From IMG/VR virus record IMGVR_UViG_3300029309_000304, positions 1 through 26,115 of that record: a DNA stretch of 26,115 nucleotides; one strand, written 5' to 3'. The notes below the pieces were generated by a model that had not been told where the DNA came from, did no database searches, and saw only the letters and a list, made by a program, of their open reading frames with translations. Shown piece after piece: positions 1 through 8,079 of the stretch (position 1 is its first letter; the number at the start of each line of letters is the position of its first letter). The DNA comes from a virus. Both the position numbers and the translations under genes were made by a program.

Positions 1-1269
1 AACATACAATTCTTGATTGAGACTACAGAAACAAGTTTGAATCTTACTTACTCTTTACAATTTGTCAGAGTATCAGAATCAGAAGATTCAAGTGAAGATT
101 TTTCTGCAACCATCACGGCAGGTATCGTAGAGCCAGATAGTTTGGTAGAGACAATTAACGTTCAGGATAATATACCAGACATAGGCATATTAGAGTTCTT
201 GACAGGTATATTTAAAATGTTTAATTTAACTGCATTTATTGAAGATGATCCAAGCAGTGATGATTTTGGTAAAGTTGTTGTAAAAACATTAGACAGTTTT
301 TATGCAGGTGGCACAAGTAGAGACATCACAGAGTTTGTAGATACAAGTGAGGGAGAAAGTAATTTTAGTGTCCCATTTAACGATATACAATTTAAGTTTG
401 CTGATCCAAAAACGTTTGGTGCATTCTTTTTTGAGAAACTAAACAATAGACAGTTAGGAAGCGTAAAAGCAAGTTCAACATCAGGTAGTGGTCGTGATCC
501 AAGATTGAATAGAGGACAAGATTACAGGGTAGAATTACCATTTGAAAAAATGTTTTTTGAAAAACTTACAGATGGTAACGACAATAGTGAAACAACAATA
601 GGATTTGGATATTTTGTAGATGATAACCAAGCACCTGTGATAAATAAACCTCTGATGTTTTTTAGAGCAAACACAACAGGTACGGCAATACAGATGCAAG
701 ATGGAGGGGGTACAGGATCGCCGCTAAGTATTACTCAGTATAACAGAGCAAGTAATTTTAGAGTAGGTACACAAAGTGTGCTTATTGCAGTAAGCTCTGG
801 AGAATCAAGTGCAGTAAGTTTTGAATATGTCAATCCATCTACTTTTGACACAGAAACAGTATCGGTAAGCCCAAACAGTTCTTCGACAGTCAATCCATTA
901 GTTACTGGAAGTCTTTTAAGAACATCTACAGTATCAAATGAATCAAATGTTACAACTACATTTACGACACTTACGACAGGCAACACTTTAAATTTCAGTA
1001 CAGAGATCAATCCTTTTGTAGCAACAGTTGAGGACAACAATACGCTGTTCTTAAATTTCTATAGCAAGTATATTAGGGATGTATTTAGCTACAACAGGAG
1101 ATTGGTAAAAGTCAATGCTATTTTACCACAAAAGTTCTTGTTGCGTTATAAATTGTCTGATACTATTGTTATTAATAATACAGAGTTTTATATTAACAAG
1201 ATTACAACAAACTTGCAAACAGGTAAAAGTAGTTTAGAATTATTAACCAAAGTAAATACAATATCATAA
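1..1269 (+). CDS. Tail/baseplate-like structural protein, 5' end outside window
   Basis: The reading frame is open from the first base to a TAA at 1267-1269, so the gene starts upstream; 422 residues are visible. The protein is acidic and rich in Ser, Thr, Asn and Asp, with many alternating beta-strand-like segments, no signal peptide and no membrane segment. Its last 70 residues (YSKYIRDVFSYNRRLVKVNA, then a stretch with VINNTEFYINKITTN) resemble the C-terminal part of tail proteins that sit next to the tape measure gene in Bacteroidota phages; this is recalled similarity, not a search result. It lies directly before the tape measure gene, which supports a distal-tail or baseplate role. A TTG at 13 could be mistaken for a start, but nothing around it supports initiation there. 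The exact function is not established. Confidence 0.7.
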   Translation, partial: NIQFLIETTETSLNLTYSLQFVRVSESEDSSEDFSATITAGIVEPDSLVETINVQDNIPDIGILEFLTGIFKMFNLTAFIEDDPSSDDFGKVVVKTLDSFYAGGTSRDITEFVDTSEGESNFSVPFNDIQFKFADPKTFGAFFFEKLNNRQLGSVKASSTSGSGRDPRLNRGQDYRVELPFEKMFFEKLTDGNDNSETTIGFGYFVDDNQAPVINKPLMFFRANTTGTAIQMQDGGGTGSPLSITQYNRASNFRVGTQSVLIAVSSGESSAVSFEYVNPSTFDTETVSVSPNSSSTVNPLVTGSLLRTSTVSNESNVTTTFTTLTTGNTLNFSTEINPFVATVEDNNTLFLNFYSKYIRDVFSYNRRLVKVNAILPQKFLLRYKLSDTIVINNTEFYINKITTNLQTGKSSLELLTKVNTIS

Positions 1270-1421
1270 TGATTATCCAAATATTAGATTTATTAAAATA
1301 TGTAAGTGGGGAAACAGAAAACATTAAAATTGCACAGGGTAAATATAAACTACCTGATAACATAAAAGAAGGTTATAACTTATTAAAGAAACAAATAAAA
1401 TGGGAATCAAGAAAACAATAA
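1269..1421 (+). CDS. Small 50-aa protein between tail protein and tape measure
   Basis: The ATG shares one base with the TAA of the preceding tail gene (TAATG), and the 50-codon frame ends at TAA 1419-1421, inside the first codons of the tape measure gene. The product starts MIIQILDLLKYVSGE and has a charged, Lys-rich second half with no recognisable domain. The stop-start overlaps on both sides match the packing used elsewhere in this genome and suggest translational coupling. Its position between a tail protein and the tape measure is where tail assembly chaperones often sit, but the sequence is too short to support that role. I do not recognise a family. Confidence 0.55.
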   Translation: MIIQILDLLKYVSGETENIKIAQGKYKLPDNIKEGYNLLKKQIKWESRKQ

Positions 1422-3322
1422 ATGTTCAAGTCAGAGCAGATGAAGCAAAAGTAAATATTCAAAGATTAAATAGAGATTTTGCTGAAACAAGTGTTGAAGT
1501 AGAAAATTTAGAGAAAAAACTACAAGATTTAGAAAAACAACTTGAGAACACAAATGGTAAAACAGATGAGCAAATCAATGCAGGAGTAAAATTATTTGAA
1601 CAAATCAGAAGAACAAAAGAACAAATAGATTTAGAAAAAAAATCCTTAATTGATATTAACAAACAAAAAGTTATTGAAAGGGGGCATATTGAAAAAGCGA
1701 CAAAAGCTAGACAGGTAGGTACAATCAAAGCAGTCCAATTTAACGAGACATTACTTAAAAATAGAGAGATTTCAGCAGGTCTAAGTAGGGTTACTGGTGG
1801 ACTGTCAACTCAAGTACAACAACTAGGTAGATTGTTTATATCTGTCGGTAAAGGTTTAAAAGGTTTTGTTTTAGGTTTGAATACTATGAAAAAAGCTCTT
1901 TTAGCAACAGGTATAGGTGCAGTTGCAGTTGGAGTTGGTCTATTGGTAGCAAACTTTGATAAAATAAAAGCAGTTATAACAGGAACAAATCCAGAATTAG
2001 AGAAACTAGAATCATCAACAGAAAAAATAGTAGAAAACACAAATTCTGAAATCGGTTTATTACAAAAAAGAAAAGAACTTTTAAAATTAAATGGAGAGGA
2101 AACAGAGGATATAAATAGATTACTAGAAGAAAAATTTGAATTACAAAAAGCAAATCTATTGATACTTTTAGATGAATTAGAAGCACAATTACAAATTGAA
2201 ACAGAAAGAGCAAAAGAAGTAACTCTTTTAGAAAAAATTAAAACAGGGTTAAAATTTGCATTAAATACCGAAAAAGGTATAGCAGAAGCTTTGAAGTCTG
2301 TATCATCAGAAAATGAAAAAACATCAGAGTTACAAGAAAAAATAAATAAGACAAGAGGACAAATATTAGATACTGACATAAAACTTGCAAAACTTAATAA
2401 AGAAGCGACAGATGAAGAAGAAAAGCAACTAAAACTTTTAAATCAACAATTTGAAGCAGAACAAAAACTGTTATTACAAAAGGTACAAGATCAAATAGGT
2501 GCTGAAGAAGAAATAGGTAAAATAAGAAGAAGTTTTTTTAAGAAAAATTTAGAAGATCAAGCAGCACTTATAGAAATAGAGAGAGAGGAACAATTACAAA
2601 GAATAAAGGATAGTACGGCGAACGAGTTTTCAAAAAATCTTGCTATTGCAGAAGTAAATAAATTTTTTGATGATCAAAAACTTGCAAACGAAGAAAGATT
2701 GACTCAAGAAAGGTTATCACGAAAACAAAAAGAAAATCAAGAGGAAGAAAGACTAGAACAAGAAAAAAGAAGAATACAGAACGAAACTTTTGACAATGCA
2801 GTTAGATTAGCAGGTGAAGATAGTAAGTTAGGAAAAGCAATCCTTGTAGCAAAAACAATATTATCTGCAAAAGAAAATATTCTAAGGATAAAAGATTCAA
2901 TAGCAAACGCAACAAAAGCAAGTACAGATGCAGTGTTAGATGGTGCAAAGTCTGGTAGTGCAGTTGCAAGAGGTGCTGCGGAAACTGCGAAGGTTGGTTT
3001 TCCACAAAATATACCTTTGTTATTAGCTTATGCGGCACAGGCAGTTGGTGTTATATCAGCAGTAAAACAAGCAGTAGGCAAAACAAAACAAGTAGCGAGC
3101 AGTGTTGGTGGTGGGGCAGGTATATCTGCAAACATTCAAGCACCTAGTGTAAGTACATCAGCACCATCGTTTAATATTGTAGGTTCTGATCCACAAACAC
3201 AACTTGCAGAAGCAATAGGTCAACAAGAACAAAAACCAGTCAAAGCATTTGTAGTTGCAGGGGATGTATCAACTGCTCAAAGTTTGGACAGAAACATTAT
3301 ACAAGAAAGTTCATTGGGATAG
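1400..3322 (+). CDS. Tail tape measure protein
   Basis: This 640-aa protein sets tail length and helps form the DNA channel in long-tailed phages. Residues about 15-130 form a long heptad-rich coiled coil full of Glu, Lys and Gln. A hydrophobic Gly/Ala/Val segment at about 164-186 (KALLATGIGAVAVGVGLLVA) is the usual tape-measure membrane-like stretch. More charged coiled coil follows to about 480, and a second apolar segment lies near 530-560 (FPQNIPLLLAYAAQAVGVIS). A low-complexity Ser/Gly/Ala tail closes the protein. The length is modest for a tape measure and would fit a tail of very roughly 100 nm at the usual 1.5 angstrom per residue (inference). It overlaps the 50-aa ORF and is followed by a late-promoter motif, so it probably ends its transcription unit. 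Confidence 0.85.
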   Translation: MGIKKTINVQVRADEAKVNIQRLNRDFAETSVEVENLEKKLQDLEKQLENTNGKTDEQINAGVKLFEQIRRTKEQIDLEKKSLIDINKQKVIERGHIEKATKARQVGTIKAVQFNETLLKNREISAGLSRVTGGLSTQVQQLGRLFISVGKGLKGFVLGLNTMKKALLATGIGAVAVGVGLLVANFDKIKAVITGTNPELEKLESSTEKIVENTNSEIGLLQKRKELLKLNGEETEDINRLLEEKFELQKANLLILLDELEAQLQIETERAKEVTLLEKIKTGLKFALNTEKGIAEALKSVSSENEKTSELQEKINKTRGQILDTDIKLAKLNKEATDEEEKQLKLLNQQFEAEQKLLLQKVQDQIGAEEEIGKIRRSFFKKNLEDQAALIEIEREEQLQRIKDSTANEFSKNLAIAEVNKFFDDQKLANEERLTQERLSRKQKENQEEERLEQEKRRIQNETFDNAVRLAGEDSKLGKAILVAKTILSAKENILRIKDSIANATKASTDAVLDGAKSGSAVARGAAETAKVGFPQNIPLLLAYAAQAVGVISAVKQAVGKTKQVASSVGGGAGISANIQAPSVSTSAPSFNIVGSDPQTQLAEAIGQQEQKPVKAFVVAGDVSTAQSLDRNIIQESSLG

Positions 3323-3323
3323 A

Positions 3324-3351
3324 CAAAAACGATTAATTATAACGATATATA
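3324..3351 (+). promoter_or_regulatory. Putative phage late promoter, copy 1 (CAAAAA-N13-CGATATATA)
   Basis: CAAAAA at 3324-3329 and CGATATATA at 3343-3351 lie 19 bp apart start to start, in the 32-bp gap between the tape measure and protease genes. The ATG of the protease gene begins exactly 3 nt after the motif. The same two blocks with the same spacing occur at 5324 and 8572. If CGATATATA is a -10-like box, transcription would begin at or beside the ATG and give a leaderless mRNA (inference). Confidence 0.6.
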
Positions 3352-3354
3352 TTT

Positions 3355-5151
3355 ATGAAGATAGTTGAATTGATCCTAGATGACAACGAAGATTTAACAG
3401 GTATCGAAGCAATAAGTATAGTAGAAAATCCTGCAATAGAAGAAGATTTTATTGCACTCAAAGGAGAGATACTCACACTCAAAGAAGTAGATAAAGAAAA
3501 GAAAATATTATTAGGTGCTTTACTTGTACCTAACAAACCTATCTATAGAAAAAATGGTGATGAGGAATACTATATTTATTTTTCAAGAGAAACTGTAAGA
3601 AAAGCATCACAAATATATTTACAAAAAGGCAACCAGAATAATTCTACATTGGAACACCAACATACAATTAAAGGTCTTTCACTAGTAGAAAGTTGGATCG
3701 TAGAAGATTCAAAAAAAGACAAGACTGCGTTATATGGTCTTGAATATCCTGTAGGTACTTGGGTTGGTGCAGTAAAAGTAAATAACGATCAGATCTGGGA
3801 GGAGTTTGTAAAAACAGGCAAAGTAAAAGGATTCTCAATAGAGGGTTATTTTGCAGACAAAGCAGAGAGACCAAAGGATCAAACAATAAAAGACCTCGCA
3901 AAGATAGAAGAAGAAGAAGCACAAGAACTACTATCACAAGTAAAAGGGATTATTAGAAACGACAAAAGATACAAAGCAGGTAAAAGATTAATATTTGAAA
4001 GTTTTAGTGATTATCCAGATGCAGTAAAAAACAATGCAAAGAGAGGTATTGACTTAAACAAAAAAGTAAACAATAAATGTGCAACTGATGTTGGCAAAAT
4101 AAGAGCGCAACAACTGGCACAGGGCAAAGCAATTAGCGAACAAACAGTATCTCGTATGTATTCTTTCTTGTCAAGAGCAGAAGAGTATTACAAACCGGAG
4201 GACAAAGAAGCCTGCGGTACAATATCATATTTACTGTGGGGTGGTCTTGCAGGTAAAAGATATGCAGAGAAAAAACTAAAAGAGTTAGGCAAGTTAGAAC
4301 TATATAGTGAAAAGGTCAATGATGACTTTGCAATAATTAATGATAGGCTCGGTTATGCTACAAAAGAAATGGCAGAAAAAATTGCTAAAGATATTGGATG
4401 TGATGGCATACATACCCACGAGTATATGGATCAAACTTGGTATATGCCCTGCGAGAAACACGCACTAAACACAAGTCTTTACAGCGAAAAGATAAACGAT
4501 GATTTTGCTATTATAAACGACAGATTAGGATATTCGACTAGGGGAATGGCTGAAAAGATAGCAAAGGATATAGGTTGTGATGGAATACATACTCACGAGT
4601 TTGAAGATATGACTTGGTATATGCCTTGTAAACAACACGCACTTACAGAAGAACAATTCAAAAAATACAAATGTCCTAAAGGATATAGAAAAGATTATCA
4701 AAAGCATAAGTGTGTAAAGAAAGATAGTTACGCAAAAGTTGGTAAAAGAGGTGCAATAGTTAAAAGCCCTAAAGCCCCAAAATCAGACACCCCAAATCCA
4801 AACCCTAAAGGTAAAGGAAGTGCAGGTGGTAGTGCAAAGGGCAAGACAGGCGCAAAAGTAAGTGCAAGAGACAGAAAAACTTTACAAAAAAAATCAGATG
4901 ACTTCAATAAAAGATATAAAAAAAAGTTAGGATATGGCGTTACTGTTGGGCAACTTTCTAGCGTGTATCAAAGAGGACTTGGAGCATTTAATGTGAGCAG
5001 TAGTCCACGAGTGTCCAATCCTTCTCAATGGGCATTTGCAAGAGTGAACGCATTTTTATATTTAGTAAAGAACGGCAGACCACAAAATCCTAAATACACA
5101 GGTGATTTTGATTTATTACCAAAAGGACATCCAAAAAGTAAGAAAAAATGA
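3355..5151 (+). CDS. Prohead protease (XkdF-like) fused to extra C-terminal domains
   Basis: Residues about 45-170 match the XkdF-type phage serine protease family: LEHQHTIKGLSLVESWIVED near 99-118, then GTWVGAVKV near 134-142 and KGFSIEGYF near 158-166. Such proteases cleave scaffold and capsid precursors during head maturation. Three further blocks follow. Residues about 205-310 form a basic helical region with a Cys (NNKCATDVGK) and a second at KEACGTISY. Residues 316-371 and 375-431 are two copies of one domain (DDFAIINDRLGY, GCDGIHTHE, TWYMPC). Residues about 500-598 resemble a domain seen at the ends of other phage structural proteins (DUF5824-like by recall; moderate certainty). At 598 aa it is far longer than a simple prohead protease. 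The start is the ATG 3 nt downstream of the late-promoter motif. Confidence 0.8.
   Translation: MKIVELILDDNEDLTGIEAISIVENPAIEEDFIALKGEILTLKEVDKEKKILLGALLVPNKPIYRKNGDEEYYIYFSRETVRKASQIYLQKGNQNNSTLEHQHTIKGLSLVESWIVEDSKKDKTALYGLEYPVGTWVGAVKVNNDQIWEEFVKTGKVKGFSIEGYFADKAERPKDQTIKDLAKIEEEEAQELLSQVKGIIRNDKRYKAGKRLIFESFSDYPDAVKNNAKRGIDLNKKVNNKCATDVGKIRAQQLAQGKAISEQTVSRMYSFLSRAEEYYKPEDKEACGTISYLLWGGLAGKRYAEKKLKELGKLELYSEKVNDDFAIINDRLGYATKEMAEKIAKDIGCDGIHTHEYMDQTWYMPCEKHALNTSLYSEKINDDFAIINDRLGYSTRGMAEKIAKDIGCDGIHTHEFEDMTWYMPCKQHALTEEQFKKYKCPKGYRKDYQKHKCVKKDSYAKVGKRGAIVKSPKAPKSDTPNPNPKGKGSAGGSAKGKTGAKVSARDRKTLQKKSDDFNKRYKKKLGYGVTVGQLSSVYQRGLGAFNVSSSPRVSNPSQWAFARVNAFLYLVKNGRPQNPKYTGDFDLLPKGHPKSKKK
4300..4647 (+). 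repeat. Tandem duplicated 56-residue domain inside the protease gene
   Basis: Copy 1 begins at 4300 and copy 2 at 4477, with a 3-residue linker. The protein copies are identical at most positions, including DDFAIINDRLGY, MAEKIAKDIGCDGIHTHE and TWYMPC, while the DNA copies differ at many third codon positions. This is an old duplication kept by selection on the protein. Conserved Cys and His residues (GCDGIHTHE and MPC..HAL) could bind a metal, which is inference. Confidence 0.85.
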
Positions 5152-5318
5152 AACTACCAAGTTACACAAGTCCAAAAGGTGGTAGGAGAGCCTGTCTTTG
5201 CGAAGATGGTCTTACTTACAAAATAGAGTGTTGTACTGGAGAATTACACGCACAGGGCATTGGTGCGTTAAAAGGTGGTAGTAATGCCAGTATAAATGGC
5301 GTATCACGTACAGGATAA
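5148..5318 (+). CDS. Small Cys-rich 56-aa phage protein
   Basis: The ATG overlaps the TGA of the protease gene (ATGA), and the frame ends at TAA 5316-5318. The product starts MKLPSYTSPKGGRRACLCED and has four cysteines as CxC at 16 and 18 and CC at 28-29, then a Gly-rich end (HAQGIGALKGG). I recall similar tiny proteins with an RRxCLCxD...YxxECC pattern beside capsid genes of other Bacteroidota phages, where the function is unknown. The four cysteines suggest a metal knuckle or disulfide-held fold, possibly a minor head protein. The gene is absent from a standard long-ORF scan, but its coupling and composition support it. Confidence 0.65.
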   Translation: MKLPSYTSPKGGRRACLCEDGLTYKIECCTGELHAQGIGALKGGSNASINGVSRTG

Positions 5319-5323
5319 AAATG

Positions 5324-5351
5324 CAAAATAAATTTTAAAAAGCGATATATA
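5324..5351 (+). promoter_or_regulatory. Putative phage late promoter, copy 2 (CAAAAT-N13-CGATATATA)
   Basis: CAAAAT at 5324-5329 and CGATATATA at 5343-5351 fill the 36-bp gap before the scaffold-like gene, whose ATG starts 3 nt after the motif. Block spacing (19 bp) and distance to the ATG equal those of copies 1 and 3. It would drive the scaffold, decoration and major capsid genes, ending at the terminator at 7336-7371. Confidence 0.6.
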
Positions 5352-5354
5352 GTT

Positions 5355-5963
5355 ATGAAAGCGACAGAAGTATTAAAACAAGTGAAAAACATTCTTGGAG
5401 TTGAGTTATCTGATATTCAATTAGCAGAACTTAAATTAGAGAATGGAACTGTTTTGGAAGCGGAAGTTTTCGAATCAGGCAAAGAAGTTTTTATTAAAAC
5501 GGAAGATGAAAAAGTTGCTCTACCTGTAGGAGAGTACGAACTTGAAGACGCTAGAGTTCTTGTTGTTGAGGAAGAGGGAATGATTAAAGAAATCAAAGCC
5601 CAAGATGAAGAAGAAAAGGAAGATGAAAAAGAAGATGACAAAGAGGAAATGAGATACGTAACAAGAGAGGAATTTCGTAAGGAAATGGATGAATTAAAAG
5701 ATATGGTTGAAAAAATGATGAAGCCAGAAGATAAAGAAAAAATGTCATCCCAGATCCAAGAAGAAGTATCTTTAGCAGTTACAGAGGTTTTAAATAGCGA
5801 AGCACAAGAAAAAGAGGCTCTTAAAGAAGAGTTATCTCAACCTGCTGCCGAGCCACTTAAACATAGTCCTGAACAAGAAAAGACTAGTAGAGGATTCAAG
5901 TTTGCACAAAACAGAAGGATGTCTACATTAGATAGAGTAATGGAACAAATAACAAATAAATAA
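5355..5963 (+). CDS. Scaffold-like / head assembly protein
   Basis: This 202-aa, very acidic protein has an N-terminal part (about 1-80) that looks like a small beta domain (LKLENGTVLEAEVFESGKEV, then GEYELEDARVLVVEEEG). A run of Glu, Asp and Lys follows at about 82-97, and a coiled coil with many Met and Glu continues to about 170. The C-terminus is basic (GFKFAQNRR). An acidic coiled-coil middle with a basic end that could contact the capsid is typical of phage scaffolding proteins, and the gene sits between the protease and the major capsid gene, the usual scaffold position. The protease product may cleave it. The family is assigned by position and composition, not by a diagnostic motif. 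Confidence 0.6.
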   Translation: MKATEVLKQVKNILGVELSDIQLAELKLENGTVLEAEVFESGKEVFIKTEDEKVALPVGEYELEDARVLVVEEEGMIKEIKAQDEEEKEDEKEDDKEEMRYVTREEFRKEMDELKDMVEKMMKPEDKEKMSSQIQEEVSLAVTEVLNSEAQEKEALKEELSQPAAEPLKHSPEQEKTSRGFKFAQNRRMSTLDRVMEQITNK

Positions 5964-5975
5964 ATATAAATAATT

Positions 5976-6395
5976 ATGGCAGTTTTAACACACGTTAATA
6001 ATGATGTTGTAAGAATAAAAAATGATGTTGATGCAGTATCAGCACAAGTTACTCTTACATCAGCAGACAGCGGTAAATGGTACGAACTTGCTGCATCAGC
6101 AGGAGTTACAGTAACATTACCAGCAGTAGAATCTGGACTTAATTTTAGATTTGTTGTAGCAAACGCATTTGATACATCAAATTATATAATTGACAGTGCA
6201 GAAGGAGATAATATAGATGGGATTTTAGTAGTAAATGGTGCATCTGTAGCGGCTTCAGGAGAAGACCAAATTAACTTTGTAGCATCAGCAGAATCAGTTG
6301 GCGATTTTATCGACATCTGGTCAGATGGTAACAAATGGTATGTTTGGGGAATCGGAAACGCAGCAGGTTCAATTACAGCTACTGATCCAAGTTAA
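5976..6395 (+). CDS. Probable head decoration or small structural protein
   Basis: The 139-aa product is almost free of charged helices and rich in Ala, Val, Ser, Thr and Asp, with alternating hydrophobic strands (SGKWYELAASAGVTVTLPAV and FIDIWSDGNKWYVWGIGNAA). This looks like a compact beta sandwich. It has no signal peptide, Cys or membrane segment. It lies 12 bp after the scaffold-like gene and 26 bp before the major capsid gene, a place where many phages encode a head decoration or stabilising protein. A short fibre-like attachment protein is the main alternative. The spacers around it are A/T-rich with tandem AAAT repeats and no Shine-Dalgarno. Confidence 0.5.
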   Translation: MAVLTHVNNDVVRIKNDVDAVSAQVTLTSADSGKWYELAASAGVTVTLPAVESGLNFRFVVANAFDTSNYIIDSAEGDNIDGILVVNGASVAASGEDQINFVASAESVGDFIDIWSDGNKWYVWGIGNAAGSITATDPS

Positions 6396-6421
6396 TAAAT
6401 AAATAAATAAATAAAAGAGAT

Positions 6422-7318
6422 ATGGCTACTACAACAAGTATAACAACCACATACGCAGGAGAGTTCGCAGGTGAATATATCGCAGCAGCTCTATTGAGTG
6501 GGGTTACATTATCACAGGGTGGTGTTAGTATTAAACCTAACATCAAATTCAAAGAGGTTATCAAAAAATTAGCATTAGATAGTATTCTAAAAGATGCTAG
6601 TTGTGATTTTGATCCAACCTCAAACGTAACATTAACAGAAAGAATCTTACAACCAGAGGAGTTTCAAGTAAACTTACAACTTTGTAAAAAAGATTTCAGA
6701 CAAGATTGGGAGAGTGCATCAATGGGCTTTAGTCAATATGACAATCTACCAAGAAAGTTTTCTGATTTCTTGATTGCTCAAGTTGCAGCAAAAGTTGCAG
6801 AAAAAGTAGAGCAAAACATTTGGTCAGGTGCTACTGCTAACGCAGGAGAATTTGATGGGTTTACTGCTCTATTGACAGCAGATAGTGATGTTGTTGATGT
6901 TTCTGGAACTACACTTACAGCAGCAAACATAGTTGCAGAATTAGGAAAAGTAGTAAATGCAATTCCAAGTGGAGTTTACAACAAAGAGGATTTAAAGATT
7001 TATATTCCTACAAGTGCAGCAAAGTTTTATATTCAAGCACAAGCAGCACTAGGTTATAGAGAACTTTATAACGTTGGTAAAACAGAAATGAACTTTCAAG
7101 GCATTCCATTATTTACAGCTCCAGGATTAGGTGCTGACAAAATGGTTGCAGCTGAATCTTCAAACCTATTCTTCGGAACTGGTCTATTAAACGACTGGCA
7201 AGAAGTTAAGTTGATTGATATGGCAGACATTGATGGATCACAAAACGTAAGAGTTGTTTTAAGAGGAAGTGCAGGGGTACAACACGGCATCGGATCAGAT
7301 ATTGTATTGTATTCTTAA
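6422..7318 (+). CDS. Major capsid protein
   Basis: The 298-aa protein fits a HK97-fold major capsid protein in length and layout. It has a flexible Thr/Ser/Ala N-terminus (MATTTSITTTYAGEFAGEYI), a long helical segment with Lys-rich turns around 115-140 (SDFLIAQVAAKVAEKVEQNI, as in the HK97 spine helix), and a C-terminal beta-rich domain ending DIVLYS. Two Cys lie near 61 and 83. The gene follows protease, scaffold-like and decoration-like genes and is closed by a strong hairpin terminator, as expected for the most highly expressed gene. It should form the icosahedral shell. The assignment rests on position, length and general architecture; no single catalytic motif exists for this family. Confidence 0.75.
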   Translation: MATTTSITTTYAGEFAGEYIAAALLSGVTLSQGGVSIKPNIKFKEVIKKLALDSILKDASCDFDPTSNVTLTERILQPEEFQVNLQLCKKDFRQDWESASMGFSQYDNLPRKFSDFLIAQVAAKVAEKVEQNIWSGATANAGEFDGFTALLTADSDVVDVSGTTLTAANIVAELGKVVNAIPSGVYNKEDLKIYIPTSAAKFYIQAQAALGYRELYNVGKTEMNFQGIPLFTAPGLGADKMVAAESSNLFFGTGLLNDWQEVKLIDMADIDGSQNVRVVLRGSAGVQHGIGSDIVLYS

Positions 7319-7335
7319 TATTGTTTAACATAAAG

Positions 7336-7371
7336 AAGGTAGGTGGGGTATATGCCTACTTACCTTTTTTT
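7336..7371 (+). terminator. Rho-independent terminator after the capsid gene
   Basis: A 12-bp stem (7336-7347 with 7355-7366, two G-U pairs) encloses a 7-base loop GTATATG and runs directly into a T tract ending at 7371. It starts 18 bp after the capsid stop codon. It should end or strongly reduce transcription between the capsid and tail tube genes. Confidence 0.85.
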
Positions 7372-7386
7372 ATAAAATTTTAAATT

Positions 7387-7911
7387 ATGGCTTGTACATT
7401 AACAAAAGGAAGAGAGTTACCCTGTAAATCAGGGGTAGGTGGATTAAAGTCTATTACATTTGCAGATTTCGGTACATTAGGTGCTTTGACTATCGCAAGT
7501 GATTTAATTACAGACTTTGGTGGATCACCAACATTTATGAAGTTCGATGTAAAAGGAAATTCTACAATGGACACTACAGTAACATCATCGAGAGAGAATG
7601 GAACGACATTCTACGAAACTACAGTAGTGATGAACTTAATATTCCAAGAAGAGAAAACTCAAGCAGAAATTAAATTACTAGCAGTATCAAGACCTCACAT
7701 TATTGTTGAGGATTACAATGGCAATTTCAGATTAGTGGGTAAAGATCACGGATGTGAGCTTACAACAGGTACATTCAGTAATGGTGCAGCAATGGGAGAC
7801 CTTTATGGTTACTCTTTGACATTTGTTTCACAAGAAACAGAAGCACCAGACTTTGTAGCAACGGCAGCATATAATGCTGAAACACAAGGATCACAGATTG
7901 ATGTAAATTAA
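7387..7911 (+). CDS. Major tail protein (tail tube)
   Basis: This 174-aa protein is probably the tube subunit that polymerises around the tape measure protein. It begins MACTLTKGRELPCKSGVGG with two cysteines, then shows alternating beta strands (KFDVKGNSTMDTTVTSS, TTFYETTVVMNLIFQEE) and a C-terminal region (YGYSLTFVSQETEAPDF) typical of tail tube subunits. The DNA-facing and assembly roles are inferred from size, beta content and position after the capsid gene. It sits alone between two terminators (7336-7371 and 7928-7959), so it either has its own weak promoter or is expressed by read-through. No promoter resembling the four late copies is seen in front of it. Confidence 0.65.
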   Translation: MACTLTKGRELPCKSGVGGLKSITFADFGTLGALTIASDLITDFGGSPTFMKFDVKGNSTMDTTVTSSRENGTTFYETTVVMNLIFQEEKTQAEIKLLAVSRPHIIVEDYNGNFRLVGKDHGCELTTGTFSNGAAMGDLYGYSLTFVSQETEAPDFVATAAYNAETQGSQIDVN

Positions 7912-7927
7912 TTTTAGTATTTTGAGT

Positions 7928-7959
7928 AAAGAAAGGGGGCTTATGTCCTCTTTTTTTTT
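7928..7959 (+). terminator. Rho-independent terminator after the tail tube gene
   Basis: A 13-bp stem with several G-U pairs (7928-7940 with 7945-7957) closes a TTAT loop and is followed by T-rich sequence that continues almost unbroken to about 7991. It begins 16 bp after the stop codon of the tail tube gene and marks the left border of the gene-free region. Confidence 0.8.
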
Positions 7960-7983
7960 GTCTTTTTTTTATTTTTTTTTTAA

Positions 7984-8002
7984 TTTTTTTTAAAATATTT
8001 TA
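7984..8002 (+). repeat. 19-bp direct repeat, left copy
   Basis: Eight T then AAAATATTTTA. An identical 19-bp copy lies at 8501-8519, so the two frame the structured RNA region. The sequence is low in complexity, which weakens the case for a functional pair. Confidence 0.7.
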
Positions 8003-8040
8003 CAGAGGTAGAGCAAAAAATATTACGATTTTTATTAAAA

Positions 8041-8074
8041 AATGTCAATTATATTAAAAAGTTTCGTATATTAG
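8041..8074 (+). promoter_or_regulatory. Possible promoter of the non-coding RNA
   Basis: TATATTAG at 8067-8074 is one base away from the Bacteroidota -7 box TAnnTTTG. AATGTCAAT at 8041-8049 lies in the -33 region and resembles the ATTGNCAAT elements at 18221 and 22374. Transcription would begin near 8080, just before the first stable hairpins. No better promoter is visible in the T-rich sequence to the left. Confidence 0.4.
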
Positions 8075-8079
8075 CTATG

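Noticed and set aside
735-1040. Open frames on the minus strand (for example 735-1040, 1810-2379, 17893-18228, 25476-25910)
   Set aside because: Each lies opposite a well-supported + strand gene and gives low-complexity products rich in Leu, Ser, Phe or Cys. No minus-strand promoter or gene cluster supports them.
6396-6415. Tandem AAAT repeat as a functional array
   Set aside because: It is a short simple repeat in an AT-rich spacer, with no spacers or conserved partner; a CRISPR or iteron reading is not supported.
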